This document shows, piece after piece, positions 29,576-39,232 of a DNA stretch of 64,000 nt. The notes below the pieces were generated by a model. The model was given only the letters and a program-made list of their open reading frames with translations, had not been told where the DNA came from and did not search any database. Position numbers and translations under genes: made by a program. This DNA comes from SIG440 sp045120135 (GTDB taxonomy: Bacteria; Bacillota; Clostridia; Monoglobales; Monoglobaceae): contig JBGVEN010000010.1 in NCBI GenBank assembly GCA_045120135.1, positions 62,001-126,000 of the forward strand. The letters are read 5' to 3'. The stretch's first letter is position 1. Each line of letters opens with the position of its first letter.

Positions 29576-30469
29576 GTGAAAATAAAAAAGTATGAAGTTT
29601 TTATCAAGGCTTGTGAATGTAAATCTATATCCGAAACTGCCAAATATTTTGGTAACAGCCAATCGGGTGTTACTCAGCTTCTTGGCTCTTTGGAGCAGGA
29701 GTTTGGGTTTAAACTGCTTGTCCGTAATAAAAGCGGTGTGAGACTTACCGATGAGGGTAGGCTTATTTACAATGCTGTCAAAAAGGTTGTGGAGGATAAT
29801 GCGAGAGTAAAGGAACTTGCGGCACAGATTAATGCCTATGGCGAGAATACCGTCAGAATAGGTGCATTCAAAAGTATTGCTGTTAACTGGCTACCCTCTA
29901 TAATGAAGGAGTTCAGCAAAAGCTATCCTGCGGTTAATTTTGTAATTTTCGACGGGTATTATTCCGAAATTGAGGAAAAACTTCGCACCGGTGAAATTGA
30001 TGCGGGCTTTGTTTCGATGCCGTTTGACGAGGGATGTCCCTGTATTGAGCTTATTCGTGATGAGCTTTTGGCAGTTCTTCCTCAAAATCATTGGTTAGTA
30101 TCAGAAAAGAGTATATCGGCAAAGCTGTTTTCGGATGAACCGGTAGTCAGCCTCATTGACAGTACCGACAGGGATGCAAGACTTTATCTTGAGTCCAACG
30201 GGGTAAAGCCTAATACCAAATATAAAACAGCCGATGACTATGCGATGCTTTCAATGGTTGAAAATGAACTTGGTATTTGCATTACCCATCAGCTTGTGAT
30301 GAAAAATGACAATCATAAGGTTATAACAAAAAAGCTATATCCGGAGGCGTTTCGCAGAATAGGGCTTGCAATACCTGAAAAAAACGGTGAAAAGCGTATT
30401 GTTCGTGAATTTGCAAAGTTTGTGGAAGAATGGTGCAAAAAAATGGTGGAACGTGGTGATATAATATGA
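29576..30469 (+). CDS. LysR-family transcriptional regulator
   Basis: GTG start; 297 residues, typical length. The N-terminal winged helix-turn-helix (FIKACECKSISETAKYFGNSQSGVTQLLGSLEQEFG, about residues 8-42) is followed by the periplasmic-binding-protein-like effector domain (VRIGAFKSIAVNWLPSIMKEF from about residue 90). It overlaps copA by four bases (ATGA), unusual for a copper system, which is generally controlled by CsoR or CopY. It may respond to something else and simply be co-transcribed, or may control the divergent putP-like gene. Confidence 0.9.
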   Translation: MKIKKYEVFIKACECKSISETAKYFGNSQSGVTQLLGSLEQEFGFKLLVRNKSGVRLTDEGRLIYNAVKKVVEDNARVKELAAQINAYGENTVRIGAFKSIAVNWLPSIMKEFSKSYPAVNFVIFDGYYSEIEEKLRTGEIDAGFVSMPFDEGCPCIELIRDELLAVLPQNHWLVSEKSISAKLFSDEPVVSLIDSTDRDARLYLESNGVKPNTKYKTADDYAMLSMVENELGICITHQLVMKNDNHKVITKKLYPEAFRRIGLAIPEKNGEKRIVREFAKFVEEWCKKMVERGDII

Positions 30470-32949
30470 AAAAATACAATGTAACTGGTATGAGCTGTGC
30501 TGCCTGCAGTGCTCGGGTAGAAAAGGCGGTTTCGGCAGTAGACGGAGTGGAAAGCTGTGCGGTAAATCTTTTGACGAACTCAATGAATGTCGAGGGAAGT
30601 GCAAGTGATACAGCGATTATTGAAGCTGTGGTTGCCGCAGGCTATGGAGCGGAAAATGCAGAGACAAAGCAAACAGAAGCTTCAACCTCTGAACGGGAGA
30701 ATGTTGCTGAAAAAGAGATAAAAGCGTTAAAGGTAAGACTTTTTTCGTCTTTAGGCTTTCTCGTAGTGCTTATGTATGTTTCAATGGGACATACAATGTG
30801 GGGGTGGCGGCTTCCTGCGTTTTTTAACGAGAATTACATTGCTATGGGAATAGTGCAACTGCTCTTGTCTGCGATTGTTATGGTAATTAACCAAAAGTTT
30901 TTTGTCAGCGGCTTCAAAGCGCTTGTTAAAAAAGCGCCCAATATGGATTCTCTTGTTGTGCTTGGATCGGGAGCGGCGTTTGTTTACAGCGTTTATGCTC
31001 TGTTTCTAATGACAGCAGATATAGAACACGCACATCATTATATGCATGAATTATACTTTGAGTCGGCAGCGATGATACTTTCATTGATTACGGTGGGGAA
31101 GCTTCTTGAAGCCCGTTCAAAAGGCAAAACAGCTGATGCTATAAGAACACTTATGGACCTTGTACCCAAAATGGCAACGGTTATCCGTGACGGGAAAGAA
31201 GTTGTAATTCCGGCAAAGGACCTTGCACCGGACGATATATTTATTGTCAGACCGGGCGAGAGTATACCGGCAGACGGAATCGTGATTGAGGGCACAACTT
31301 CTGTTGACGAATCTGCATTGACCGGAGAGAGTATGCCGGTTGATAAAAAGTCGGGTGACAAGGTTACAGGTGCAACAGTTAACCGACTTGGCTTTATAAA
31401 ATGCAAAACTACCAGAGCGGCAGAAGACACAACTCTTGCACAGATTATAAGGCTTGTTAGCGATACTGCGGCATCAAAAGCTCCTGTTTCCAAGGCGGCT
31501 GACAAGGTTTCGGGTGTGTTTGTTCCGGTAGTTATCTCTATTGCGATAATTACAGTTTTAATATGGCTTTTTACGGGTCAAACAATAGGCTATGCTGTAG
31601 CACGAGGAATTTCGGTTCTTGTTATTAGTTGTCCATGTGCTCTTGGTCTTGCAACTCCGGTTGCTATTATGGTGGGTAGCGGAGTTGGTGCAAAAAACGG
31701 AATTCTTTTCAAAAATGCATTGGCATTGGAGGAGCTTGGAAAGGTAAAGATTGTTGCCCTTGATAAGACCGGGACGATAACTAAAGGTCAGCCTAAGGTA
31801 ACGGATATAATTCCCGCATCGAAAGTGAATGAGGGGGAGCTTCTCAAAATAGCTGCTTCTGTTGAGTTGAAAAGCGAGCATCCACTTGCTAAGGCTATAA
31901 CGGAATATGTAGCGGAAAAAGAAATTTTGGCATTTGAAGTTGATGAATTTGACGTTCTTCCGGGCAATGGTGTTAAAGCGAGATATAAAGAAAAGCTCCT
32001 GCTTGCAGGAAGTCTTGAATTCATTAATAGCAATGTGGTTGTTTCGGAGAAAGTTGAGAAATCAGCACAAGACCTTGCGTCTCAAGGGAAAACCCCGCTT
32101 TTGTTTTGTGCAGACAACAAGCTTTTGGGCGTTATTGCAGTAGCAGATACAATTAAAGAGGATAGTGCCGAGGCAATTGCAGAACTGAAAAAACTGGGTA
32201 TCAAGCCTGTTATGATAACGGGTGATAATGAACGGACAGCAAAAGCGATAGCTAATCAGGCCGGAATTGACGAGGTAATTGCTGGTGTGATGCCCGAGGG
32301 TAAAAGTGATGCGGTTAGAGCTCTTATAAATAGAGGAAAAGTGGCAATGGTAGGTGACGGAATAAACGATGCACCAAGCTTAGTTGCGGCAAATGTTGGT
32401 GTAGCAATAGGTGCGGGCAGTGATGTTGCAATTGATGCGGCAGATGTGGTACTTATGAAAAACAGTATTCGTGATGTGGCAGCGGCAATACGACTCAGCC
32501 GTGCGACACTTAAGAATATATACGAAAACTTGTTTTGGGCATTTATTTACAACACAATAGGGATCCCCCTTGCGGCGGGAGTGTTTATATCGGTTCTTGG
32601 CTGGCAACTTAATCCTATGTTTGGGGCTTTCGCAATGAGTCTTTCCAGCTTTTCGGTTGTATCAAATGCACTAAGGCTTAATTTTGTAAAAATATATGCT
32701 AAAAATTCTACTGCAAAAAATAAATTAGAGGTGAAATTGATGACAAAAACACTTAAAATCGATGGTATGATGTGTCCCCACTGCGAGGCAAATGTCAAAT
32801 CAACTCTTGAAGGGCTTGAAGGCGTTGCTACGGCGGAGGTAAGCCACAAAACCGGCACGGCAGTTGTAACGCTTGATAGCGGCGTTGAAAACAGTATCAT
32901 TAAGGGTGCTGTCGAAGAAAAAGGGTACACAGTGATTTCGGTTGAATAA
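30466..32949 (+). CDS. copA: Copper-exporting P1B-type ATPase with a fused C-terminal CopZ-like domain
   Basis: 827 residues. An N-terminal heavy-metal domain (GMSCAACSARVE, Cys 11 and 14) is followed by eight membrane helices, the actuator TGES loop, the ion-path CPC (389-391), the phosphorylated Asp 433 in DKTGTITKG, an SEHPLAKA nucleotide-domain motif and GDGINDAP. After the last helix comes a second heavy-metal domain (residues about 759-827, GMMCPHCEANV) whose first Met (32740) has its own AGAGGTG site, so a separate 69-residue copper chaperone could also be made. The N-terminus starts within the stop of the LysR gene. Confidence 0.95.
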   Translation: MKKYNVTGMSCAACSARVEKAVSAVDGVESCAVNLLTNSMNVEGSASDTAIIEAVVAAGYGAENAETKQTEASTSERENVAEKEIKALKVRLFSSLGFLVVLMYVSMGHTMWGWRLPAFFNENYIAMGIVQLLLSAIVMVINQKFFVSGFKALVKKAPNMDSLVVLGSGAAFVYSVYALFLMTADIEHAHHYMHELYFESAAMILSLITVGKLLEARSKGKTADAIRTLMDLVPKMATVIRDGKEVVIPAKDLAPDDIFIVRPGESIPADGIVIEGTTSVDESALTGESMPVDKKSGDKVTGATVNRLGFIKCKTTRAAEDTTLAQIIRLVSDTAASKAPVSKAADKVSGVFVPVVISIAIITVLIWLFTGQTIGYAVARGISVLVISCPCALGLATPVAIMVGSGVGAKNGILFKNALALEELGKVKIVALDKTGTITKGQPKVTDIIPASKVNEGELLKIAASVELKSEHPLAKAITEYVAEKEILAFEVDEFDVLPGNGVKARYKEKLLLAGSLEFINSNVVVSEKVEKSAQDLASQGKTPLLFCADNKLLGVIAVADTIKEDSAEAIAELKKLGIKPVMITGDNERTAKAIANQAGIDEVIAGVMPEGKSDAVRALINRGKVAMVGDGINDAPSLVAANVGVAIGAGSDVAIDAADVVLMKNSIRDVAAAIRLSRATLKNIYENLFWAFIYNTIGIPLAAGVFISVLGWQLNPMFGAFAMSLSSFSVVSNALRLNFVKIYAKNSTAKNKLEVKLMTKTLKIDGMMCPHCEANVKSTLEGLEGVATAEVSHKTGTAVVTLDSGVENSIIKGAVEEKGYTVISVE

Positions 32950-32966
32950 ATGTGTAAACAAAAAAT

Positions 32967-32995
32967 GACAGGACGATTATGTTCTGTCTTTTTTT
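32967..32995 (+). terminator. Terminator after copA
   Basis: GACAGGAC (32967-32974) and GTTCTGTC (32981-32988) pair with one G-U, followed by TTTTTTT. Confidence 0.8.
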
Positions 32996-33030
32996 GTGCA
33001 AAAATTTCTCAAAATTACACCCTCAAACCC

Positions 33031-33059
33031 TTGACACAAAGCGGAAATTCCTTTATACT
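33031..33059 (+). promoter_or_regulatory. proS promoter
   Basis: TTGACA (33031-33036), 17 bases, TATACT (33054-33059). The leader of about 100 nt to the start codon lacks the T-box consensus. Confidence 0.75.
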
Positions 33060-33164
33060 TAATATAATAATGCATAATTATACTTATATGCTGGCGTAAA
33101 GCGTGAAAAAACGGTTGAATGTAAGTATTTTTACTGATATAAAAATTTGAAGGGAATGGGAAAT

Positions 33165-34604
33165 TTGGCTAAAGACGAAAAAAAATTAGTAGAAGAAATA
33201 ACCTCTATGAGTGAGGATTTTGCACAATGGTATACAGATATTGTTAAAAAAGCAAAGCTTGTTGATTATTCAGGCATACGCGGTTGTATGGTGATTCAGC
33301 CTTACGGCTATGCAATATGGGAGAATATCCAGAAAGAACTTGACCGTCGCTTTAAGGAAACAGGCCACGAAAATGTGTATATGCCTATGTTTATCCCCGA
33401 AAGTCTTCTGCAGAGAGAAAAAGACCATGTTGAGGGCTTTGCTCCCGAGGTTGCGTGGGTAACTCACGGCGGCAACGAAAAGCTTGAGGAAAGACTCTGT
33501 GTAAGACCTACCTCAGAAACACTTTTCTGCGACCATTATGCAAATATTATTCATTCATACAGAGATTTACCCAAGCTCTACAACCAGTGGTGTAATGTAG
33601 TGAGATGGGAAAAAACAACAAGACCTTTCCTCAGAACAATGGAATTTTTGTGGCAGGAAGGGCATACTGCACACGCAACAGCCGAGGAAGCAGAGGCAGA
33701 AACACTTCGCATGCTCAATGTTTACGCAGATTTTTGTGAAAAGGAGCTTGCAATCCCCGTTGTAAAAGGCAGAAAAACAGATAAAGAAAAATTTGCAGGC
33801 GCAAAAGCAACATATACTATCGAAAGTCTTATGCACGACGGCAAAGCACTTCAGTCCGGTACAAGCCACAACTTTGGTGATGGCTTTGCGCAGGCTTTTG
33901 GTATTCAGTATACTGGAGAAGATAATGAACTCCATTATGTTCACCAGACCTCCTGGGGTATGACAACCCGTCTTATTGGTGCAATTATTATGGTTCACGG
34001 CGATGATGCAGGACTTAAGCTTCCGCCGCATGTAGCACCTATACAGACAGTAATTGTTCCTATTGCTCAGCATAAGCCGGGCGTTTTAGAAAAGGCGACG
34101 GAACTTCAGGAAAGACTTGGCAAAAAGTTCAGAGTTAAGCTTGATGCAAGTGACAAGTCACCAGGCTGGAAGTTCAGCGAATACGAAATGAAAGGTGTTC
34201 CGCTCAGACTTGAAATCGGTCCTAAGGATATTGAAAATAACCAGGCAGTGCTTGTAAGCCGTACAACAAGAGAAAAATTCTTTGTTTCTCTCGATAATCT
34301 TGAAGAAGAAATTGAAAAGCACCTTGAGCAGATTCAGCAGGAAATGCTGGATGCAGCACTCCGGAATCGTGAGGAAAAAACCTCTGTTGCAGTGACCTAT
34401 GATGAATTTAAGGATATTGTCGAAAATAAGGGCGGTTTCGTAAAGGCAATGTGGTGCGGTGATGTTGAATGTGAAAATAAGATTAAGGAAGACACATCTG
34501 CAACATCACGCTGTATGCCGTTCGAGCAGGAGGAGCTTTCCCAAAGTTGCGTATGCTGTGGAAGACCTGCAAAGAAAATGGTATACTGGGGTAAGGCTTA
34601 TTAA
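33165..34604 (+). CDS. proS: Prolyl-tRNA synthetase, archaeal/eukaryotic type
   Basis: Class II synthetase of about 479 residues with no bacterial insertion domain. Motif 1-like CMVIQPYGYAIWENIQ, motif 2 RWEKTTRPFLRTMEFLWQEGHTAH (charge-pair region), and GTSHNFGDGFAQAFGIQY are visible, and the C-terminus has a zinc-binding part with CENK, SRCMPF, SCVCCGRPA and ends WGKAY. It attaches proline to tRNA-Pro. Start taken as TTG 33165 (GAAGGGAATGGG upstream); ATG 33156 and TTG 33147 are alternatives. Confidence 0.95.
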   Translation: MAKDEKKLVEEITSMSEDFAQWYTDIVKKAKLVDYSGIRGCMVIQPYGYAIWENIQKELDRRFKETGHENVYMPMFIPESLLQREKDHVEGFAPEVAWVTHGGNEKLEERLCVRPTSETLFCDHYANIIHSYRDLPKLYNQWCNVVRWEKTTRPFLRTMEFLWQEGHTAHATAEEAEAETLRMLNVYADFCEKELAIPVVKGRKTDKEKFAGAKATYTIESLMHDGKALQSGTSHNFGDGFAQAFGIQYTGEDNELHYVHQTSWGMTTRLIGAIIMVHGDDAGLKLPPHVAPIQTVIVPIAQHKPGVLEKATELQERLGKKFRVKLDASDKSPGWKFSEYEMKGVPLRLEIGPKDIENNQAVLVSRTTREKFFVSLDNLEEEIEKHLEQIQQEMLDAALRNREEKTSVAVTYDEFKDIVENKGGFVKAMWCGDVECENKIKEDTSATSRCMPFEQEELSQSCVCCGRPAKKMVYWGKAY

Positions 34605-34651
34605 TAAATTTTCTGTAAATTCGGTAAAATAGTTTTAAGGAGGAAAACAGA

Positions 34652-35512
34652 GTGTTTGACGGCTTCTATGAATCGTTGATTAATCAGTTGGCACTTTTAA
34701 AATTCACAGATTTTGTTGATATTTTTATTGTGACATTCATTATTTATAAAGTTCTCAAGTTCATACGCGATACCCGTACAGTTCAGCTTCTTAAGGGCGT
34801 TATTGTGCTTGTTGTTGTTATGCAGGTGAGCCAGTTTGTCAAGCTGCATACGGTTCACTACCTGCTCAGCAATGCTATGCAGCTTGGTCTTATTGCAATT
34901 CTTATTGTGTTTCAGCCGGAGCTCAGGCGTGCTTTGGAGCAGCTTGGTCAGACAACTCTTGGTCAGTGGTTTAATTTTGACGAGCGTGGTGCAGCAGATG
35001 ATGCACAAAAGCAAAGAGTTATCAAGGAAGTTAAGGATAGCTGCGTTAGTATGTCTAAAAGCCATATCGGTGCTTTGATTGTTATGGAGCGTGAGACTAA
35101 AATTGGTGATATTGTAGGGACAGGTATTACAATAAACGCCGATGTGTCAGCTGAACTTCTAACCAATATTTTTGTTCCCAAAACACCTCTTCACGATGGT
35201 GCGGTGATTATCCGGAACAACAAAATTGAGGCAGCAAGCTGTTTTCTGCCGCTTTCCCAGAATCCTAATGTAAGCAAGGAGCTTGGGACAAGACACCGTG
35301 CAGGGCTTGGTATGTCCGAGGAATCAGATGCTGTTGTGGTTATTGTTTCAGAGGAAACAGGTGGTATTTCCATTGCCTGCGGCGGTGAACTTAATATGAA
35401 TCTTTCTCCTGAGACGCTTGAAAAAAGACTTGCCAAGCTGTTTGAACTGGATAAAAAAGAAACAAAATCTAAAAAGAACATATTTGGCAGAAAGGAGAAG
35501 AACAACAAGTGA
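34652..35512 (+). CDS. cdaA: Diadenylate cyclase CdaA
   Basis: 286 residues: three N-terminal membrane helices (TDFVDIFIVTFIIYKVLKFI, LLKGVIVLVVVMQVSQFV, LGLIAILIVFQPELRRALEQLG) and then the DAC domain with the catalytic DGA in TPLHDGAVIIR, about residues 187-189, and the RHR in ELGTRHRAGLGMSEESDA. It makes c-di-AMP from two ATP at the membrane. GGAGGAAAAC lies before the GTG start. It overlaps cdaR by four bases. Confidence 0.96.
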   Translation: MFDGFYESLINQLALLKFTDFVDIFIVTFIIYKVLKFIRDTRTVQLLKGVIVLVVVMQVSQFVKLHTVHYLLSNAMQLGLIAILIVFQPELRRALEQLGQTTLGQWFNFDERGAADDAQKQRVIKEVKDSCVSMSKSHIGALIVMERETKIGDIVGTGITINADVSAELLTNIFVPKTPLHDGAVIIRNNKIEAASCFLPLSQNPNVSKELGTRHRAGLGMSEESDAVVVIVSEETGGISIACGGELNMNLSPETLEKRLAKLFELDKKETKSKKNIFGRKEKNNK

Positions 35513-36444
35513 AAGGTTTTTTTGAAAAAGACTCGTTTTTAAAAGTAGTATCCTTTATTATAGCTGTACTTCTCTGGTTTTATATAATTGCAGTGGTTGA
35601 CCCGTCGGTGGATATTACAAGACGCGATATTCCTGTAAGATTTACAAATGTTAAGCTTCTTGAGGAACAAGGTCTTTGCCTCATTACCGAGGACGAAGTG
35701 ACGGTAGAACTCAAAATCCGGGGCAGCCGACAAAAAATAGCCAATATTGAAGCTAAGAATATCTATGCAACAGCAGATTTGTCCAATATAACAAAAACCG
35801 GAAGAGCCTCAATTCCGATTGCGATTTCAATTCCGTATGAATATGATGAAATTGTCAACAAAAAGCCTCATAACGCTGAGGTATATATAGACAGAATTGT
35901 TACAGAAACAAAAGATGTAAAGGTAATTACAGCAGGAAGTGTGTCAAACGGATATATTGCCGGTGAGGCTGCTTCTGAAGTAAAGAAGGTTACACTCAAG
36001 GGCGCAAAGACAATGATTGACCGTATAGGCAGCGTGGGTGCAGAAATTGACTTTGACGGCAGAACCGCAGATATAAATGACAGCGTGGAGCTGTTCTTCC
36101 TTGATTCTGCAGGAAAGCGTATAAACAAGTCAAATATTGTATATAGCCTTGTTGAAATGAATGTAAAAAAGGTTCAGGTTGCGTGTCCTGTATACAAGCT
36201 TAAATCTGTTCCGGTTACAATAGATGCATCTTTAGAAGGCTATAAAACTTCTGTTCAACCGTCAAACATTACGATATATGGAGAGAATGAGGTTCTTGAA
36301 AGCATCACCGAAATTCGAACAGAAAGGATTAGTCTTGACCGGATTGAAGAAGAACAAACCGGGGTAAAGCTTGTTTTTCCGGAGGGTGCTAAGTCCCGTG
36401 ACGGAATATCCGAGGTTTCTGTAAGGGCTGAAAAGAAAGACTGA
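35509..36444 (+). CDS. cdaR: CdaR (YbbR-domain regulator of CdaA)
   Basis: GTG start; 311 residues, a short cytoplasmic stretch, one membrane helix (LKVVSFIIAVLLWFYIIAVVDP) and about three extracellular YbbR domains of roughly 80 residues each, recognised by the recurring pattern of IPVRF, VELKIRGSRQKI and VTIDASLEGYKTSVQPSNITIYG. CdaR binds CdaA and adjusts its activity. Coupled to cdaA (ATGA-like overlap). Normally glmM follows; here another gene does. Confidence 0.92.
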   Translation: MKGFFEKDSFLKVVSFIIAVLLWFYIIAVVDPSVDITRRDIPVRFTNVKLLEEQGLCLITEDEVTVELKIRGSRQKIANIEAKNIYATADLSNITKTGRASIPIAISIPYEYDEIVNKKPHNAEVYIDRIVTETKDVKVITAGSVSNGYIAGEAASEVKKVTLKGAKTMIDRIGSVGAEIDFDGRTADINDSVELFFLDSAGKRINKSNIVYSLVEMNVKKVQVACPVYKLKSVPVTIDASLEGYKTSVQPSNITIYGENEVLESITEIRTERISLDRIEEEQTGVKLVFPEGAKSRDGISEVSVRAEKKD

Positions 36445-36461
36445 AAGGCAGGCCATATTAC

Positions 36462-38054
36462 TTGAAAAGAATACTTATCAGTGACATAAAAGTGCCGGTT
36501 ACACACAGTATACGAGAGGTTTTTGATAAGGCTGAAAAAATAGCCAGCGGTCGTAAATTGTGTGTATCTAATCCGGTTATTTATAAAAAGTCACTTGATG
36601 CACGAAAGAAGAACGAGATACATTATGTATATTCCGTTGCTTTTGATGTGAAAAATATTGATGAAGCTTCGCAGGATTCACAAATAAGGGTTTTTGACGA
36701 ACCTGAATATTTTGATGTATTTACGCATCGAAAAGCCGAAAACAGACGGAAAACGGCAGTGGTTGTAGGGAGCGGACCTTGTGGCTTATTTGCCGCATAT
36801 ATTCTGGCAGGCTGCGGCGTGAGAACGGTTATGATTGAGCGTGGCAGTGATGTGGATACACGGCAAAGCAAGGTGCAAAAATTCTGGACAACAGGTGTAC
36901 TTGACCCTAATACCAATATTCAGTTCGGTGAGGGTGGTGCAGGCACTTTTTCTGATGGAAAACTTAATACCAGAATAGGCAGTCCACTTCAAGGTTTTGT
37001 TCTTAAAACCTTTGCCGAGTGCGGAGCACCAGAGGAAATTATGTATCAGGCAAAACCGCATATAGGAACTGACCTTTTGCGGGACTGCGTAAAGAATCTT
37101 CGTGAAAAGATAAAGAATTTAGGTGGCGAGGTACTCTTTGATACCTGTCTCACAGATATAAAAATAAAAGATGGTAGAGTGTGCGGAGCACAATTAAACA
37201 GTTCTGCATATATTGAATGTGACGCCATTGTTCTTGCCCCCGGTCATAGCAGTCGTGACACTTACGAAATGCTAGCCCAGAAAGGCGTGGCAATGGAGCA
37301 AAAACCATTTGCGGCAGGTGTTCGTATTGAGCACAGCCGTGAATTTATAAACCATTTGCAATATGGTGATTTTGAGAATATTGAAAGTCTTCCAACAGCG
37401 GATTACCGCCTTGCTTATAACGGTGAAAGCCGGAGTTGCTATTCATTCTGTATGTGTCCCGGCGGCATAGTGGTTAATGCCTCGTCTGAGGACGGACATC
37501 TTTGTATAAACGGAATGAGCGAGCATGCACGAATGGCTGAAAATTCAAACAGTGCTTTAGTTGTTACAGTGAAACCGGAGGACTTTGAGGGAGACTCACC
37601 TCTTTCTGGAGTAGAATTCCAGCGCAAGTACGAAAGGTTGGCATACGGTCTGCTGTCAGGCAAAGGTCCTGTTCAGCTTGCAAAGGACTTTATTAAAAAA
37701 CGTGTTTCAGATTCGTTTTGTGGAGTAAAACCATCATTTACGGGTGAAACAGGGTTTGCTGATTTGAGGGTGGCTTTGCCGGCGTTTATAACCGACACAT
37801 TGTCAGAGGGGCTTTTGGATTTTGAAAAGAAGATGAAAGGCTTTTGCGACGGCGGCTCAATACTGACCGGAGTTGAGATGCGGACTTCTGCACCGCTCCG
37901 GATAAAAAGAAATGATAATTTTGAAAGTATCAGTCACGGCGGTCTTTTTCCAGCAGGTGAGGGCGCAGGTTATGCAGGAGGCATAATGAGTGCCGCAGTT
38001 GACGGGATTCGTGTGGCTGACCGTATTTTAGAAATGTGGCAAATGAAAAATTAA
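36462..38054 (+). CDS. NAD(P)/FAD-dependent oxidoreductase (COG2509 type)
   Basis: 530 residues starting at a TTG. An N-terminal basic region of about 80 residues is followed by the FAD-binding Rossmann motif VVVGSGPCGLFAAYILAGCG (about 98-117), then GEGGAGTFSDGKLNTR, and near the C-terminus GGLFPAGEGAGYAGGIMSAAVDG. These are marks of the uncharacterised FAD-dependent dehydrogenase family common in Clostridia, frequently placed in cda neighbourhoods. The substrate is unknown. It follows cdaR at 17 bases in the same operon. Confidence 0.85.
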   Translation: MKRILISDIKVPVTHSIREVFDKAEKIASGRKLCVSNPVIYKKSLDARKKNEIHYVYSVAFDVKNIDEASQDSQIRVFDEPEYFDVFTHRKAENRRKTAVVVGSGPCGLFAAYILAGCGVRTVMIERGSDVDTRQSKVQKFWTTGVLDPNTNIQFGEGGAGTFSDGKLNTRIGSPLQGFVLKTFAECGAPEEIMYQAKPHIGTDLLRDCVKNLREKIKNLGGEVLFDTCLTDIKIKDGRVCGAQLNSSAYIECDAIVLAPGHSSRDTYEMLAQKGVAMEQKPFAAGVRIEHSREFINHLQYGDFENIESLPTADYRLAYNGESRSCYSFCMCPGGIVVNASSEDGHLCINGMSEHARMAENSNSALVVTVKPEDFEGDSPLSGVEFQRKYERLAYGLLSGKGPVQLAKDFIKKRVSDSFCGVKPSFTGETGFADLRVALPAFITDTLSEGLLDFEKKMKGFCDGGSILTGVEMRTSAPLRIKRNDNFESISHGGLFPAGEGAGYAGGIMSAAVDGIRVADRILEMWQMKN

Positions 38055-38074
38055 AGAAAGGTATCTGATTAGAA

Positions 38075-39172
38075 ATGAAATTAGGAATTGTGGGATTACC
38101 GAATGTGGGAAAAAGTACGCTGTTTAATGCTATAACTCAGGCAGGGGCTGAATCGGCAAACTATCCTTTTTGTACAATCGAACCCAATATAGGAACTGTT
38201 GCAGTTCCAGATGAAAGACTTGACAAACTTGCCGAAATGTATGACCCTGATAAAGTAACCCCGGCAGTTATCGAATTTGTTGATATTGCAGGTCTTGTAA
38301 AGGGCGCAAGCAAGGGCGAGGGTCTTGGTAACAAGTTCCTTTCCAATATTCGTGAGGTTGATGCAATTGTTCACGTTGTAAGAGCGTTTGAGGATACAAA
38401 TATTGTTCATGTTGAGGGCAATATCGACCCTATTCGTGATATCGAAACCATAAACTTTGAGCTTATTTTCTCAGACCTTGAAATTATTGCAAGACGAATT
38501 GACAGACTTAAAAAGCAGCTCAAGGGCGGCGATAAGAAGTATCAGGTGGAAATTGATTTTCTCGAAGGTTTGACAGCCAATCTCGAAAAGGGAATAAGTG
38601 CCCGTGCGCTTGACTTTACAGATGATGAAAAGGAAATGCTTAAGGAAGTGTCTCTTCTTAGCCTAAAGCCGGTTATTTATGCGGCAAATGTTGCAGAGGA
38701 TGATTACGCAAAGCCTATGGGCGAAAATCAGTATGTAGCAAAGATAGCAGAGTTTGCGGCAAGTGAAAAGTCCGAGGTGATGGTGGTTTCGGCAAGAATT
38801 GAGGAAGAGATAGCAGAGCTTGATAAGGACGAAAAGGTAATGTTTCTTGAAGAACTCGGTGCAACAGAATCCGGTCTTGATAAGCTCATCCGTGCAAGCT
38901 ATAAGTTGCTTGGACTTATCAGTTATCTTACCGCAGGAAAGCCCGAGGTGCGTGCGTGGACTATAACAAAGGGAACAAAAGCTCCTCAGGCGGCAGGTAA
39001 AATACATACCGACTTTGAACGTGGCTTTATCCGTGCTGAAGTGGTTGCATACAAGGACCTTATGGAAAACGGCAGCATGAATGCTGCGAAGGAAAAAGGA
39101 CTTGTAAGAAGTGAAGGCAAGGAATATGTCGTTGAAGACGGTGACATAATTCTCTTTAGATTTAATGTTTAA
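38075..39172 (+). CDS. ychF: Ribosome-associated GTPase/ATPase YchF
   Basis: 365 residues. P-loop GLPNVGKSTLFNAI (residues 6-19) with NKxD-type specificity replaced by the YchF pattern (YAANVAED), switch II VDIAGLVKGASKGEGLGN, and the C-terminal TGS domain ending DILFRF-like (DGDIILFRFNV). YchF prefers ATP and influences translation and stress responses. AGAAAGG precedes the ATG by a normal distance. Confidence 0.97.
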   Translation: MKLGIVGLPNVGKSTLFNAITQAGAESANYPFCTIEPNIGTVAVPDERLDKLAEMYDPDKVTPAVIEFVDIAGLVKGASKGEGLGNKFLSNIREVDAIVHVVRAFEDTNIVHVEGNIDPIRDIETINFELIFSDLEIIARRIDRLKKQLKGGDKKYQVEIDFLEGLTANLEKGISARALDFTDDEKEMLKEVSLLSLKPVIYAANVAEDDYAKPMGENQYVAKIAEFAASEKSEVMVVSARIEEEIAELDKDEKVMFLEELGATESGLDKLIRASYKLLGLISYLTAGKPEVRAWTITKGTKAPQAAGKIHTDFERGFIRAEVVAYKDLMENGSMNAAKEKGLVRSEGKEYVVEDGDIILFRFNV

Positions 39173-39232
39173 AACCTGCGTGTCCGTAGCGGGATAAAGT
39201 ATATTTTACGGACAGAATGGAGATATTTATTT

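Noticed and set aside
33066..33164. T-box riboswitch in the proS leader
   Set aside because: The leader is short and shows neither the T-box consensus nor a terminator/antiterminator pair.
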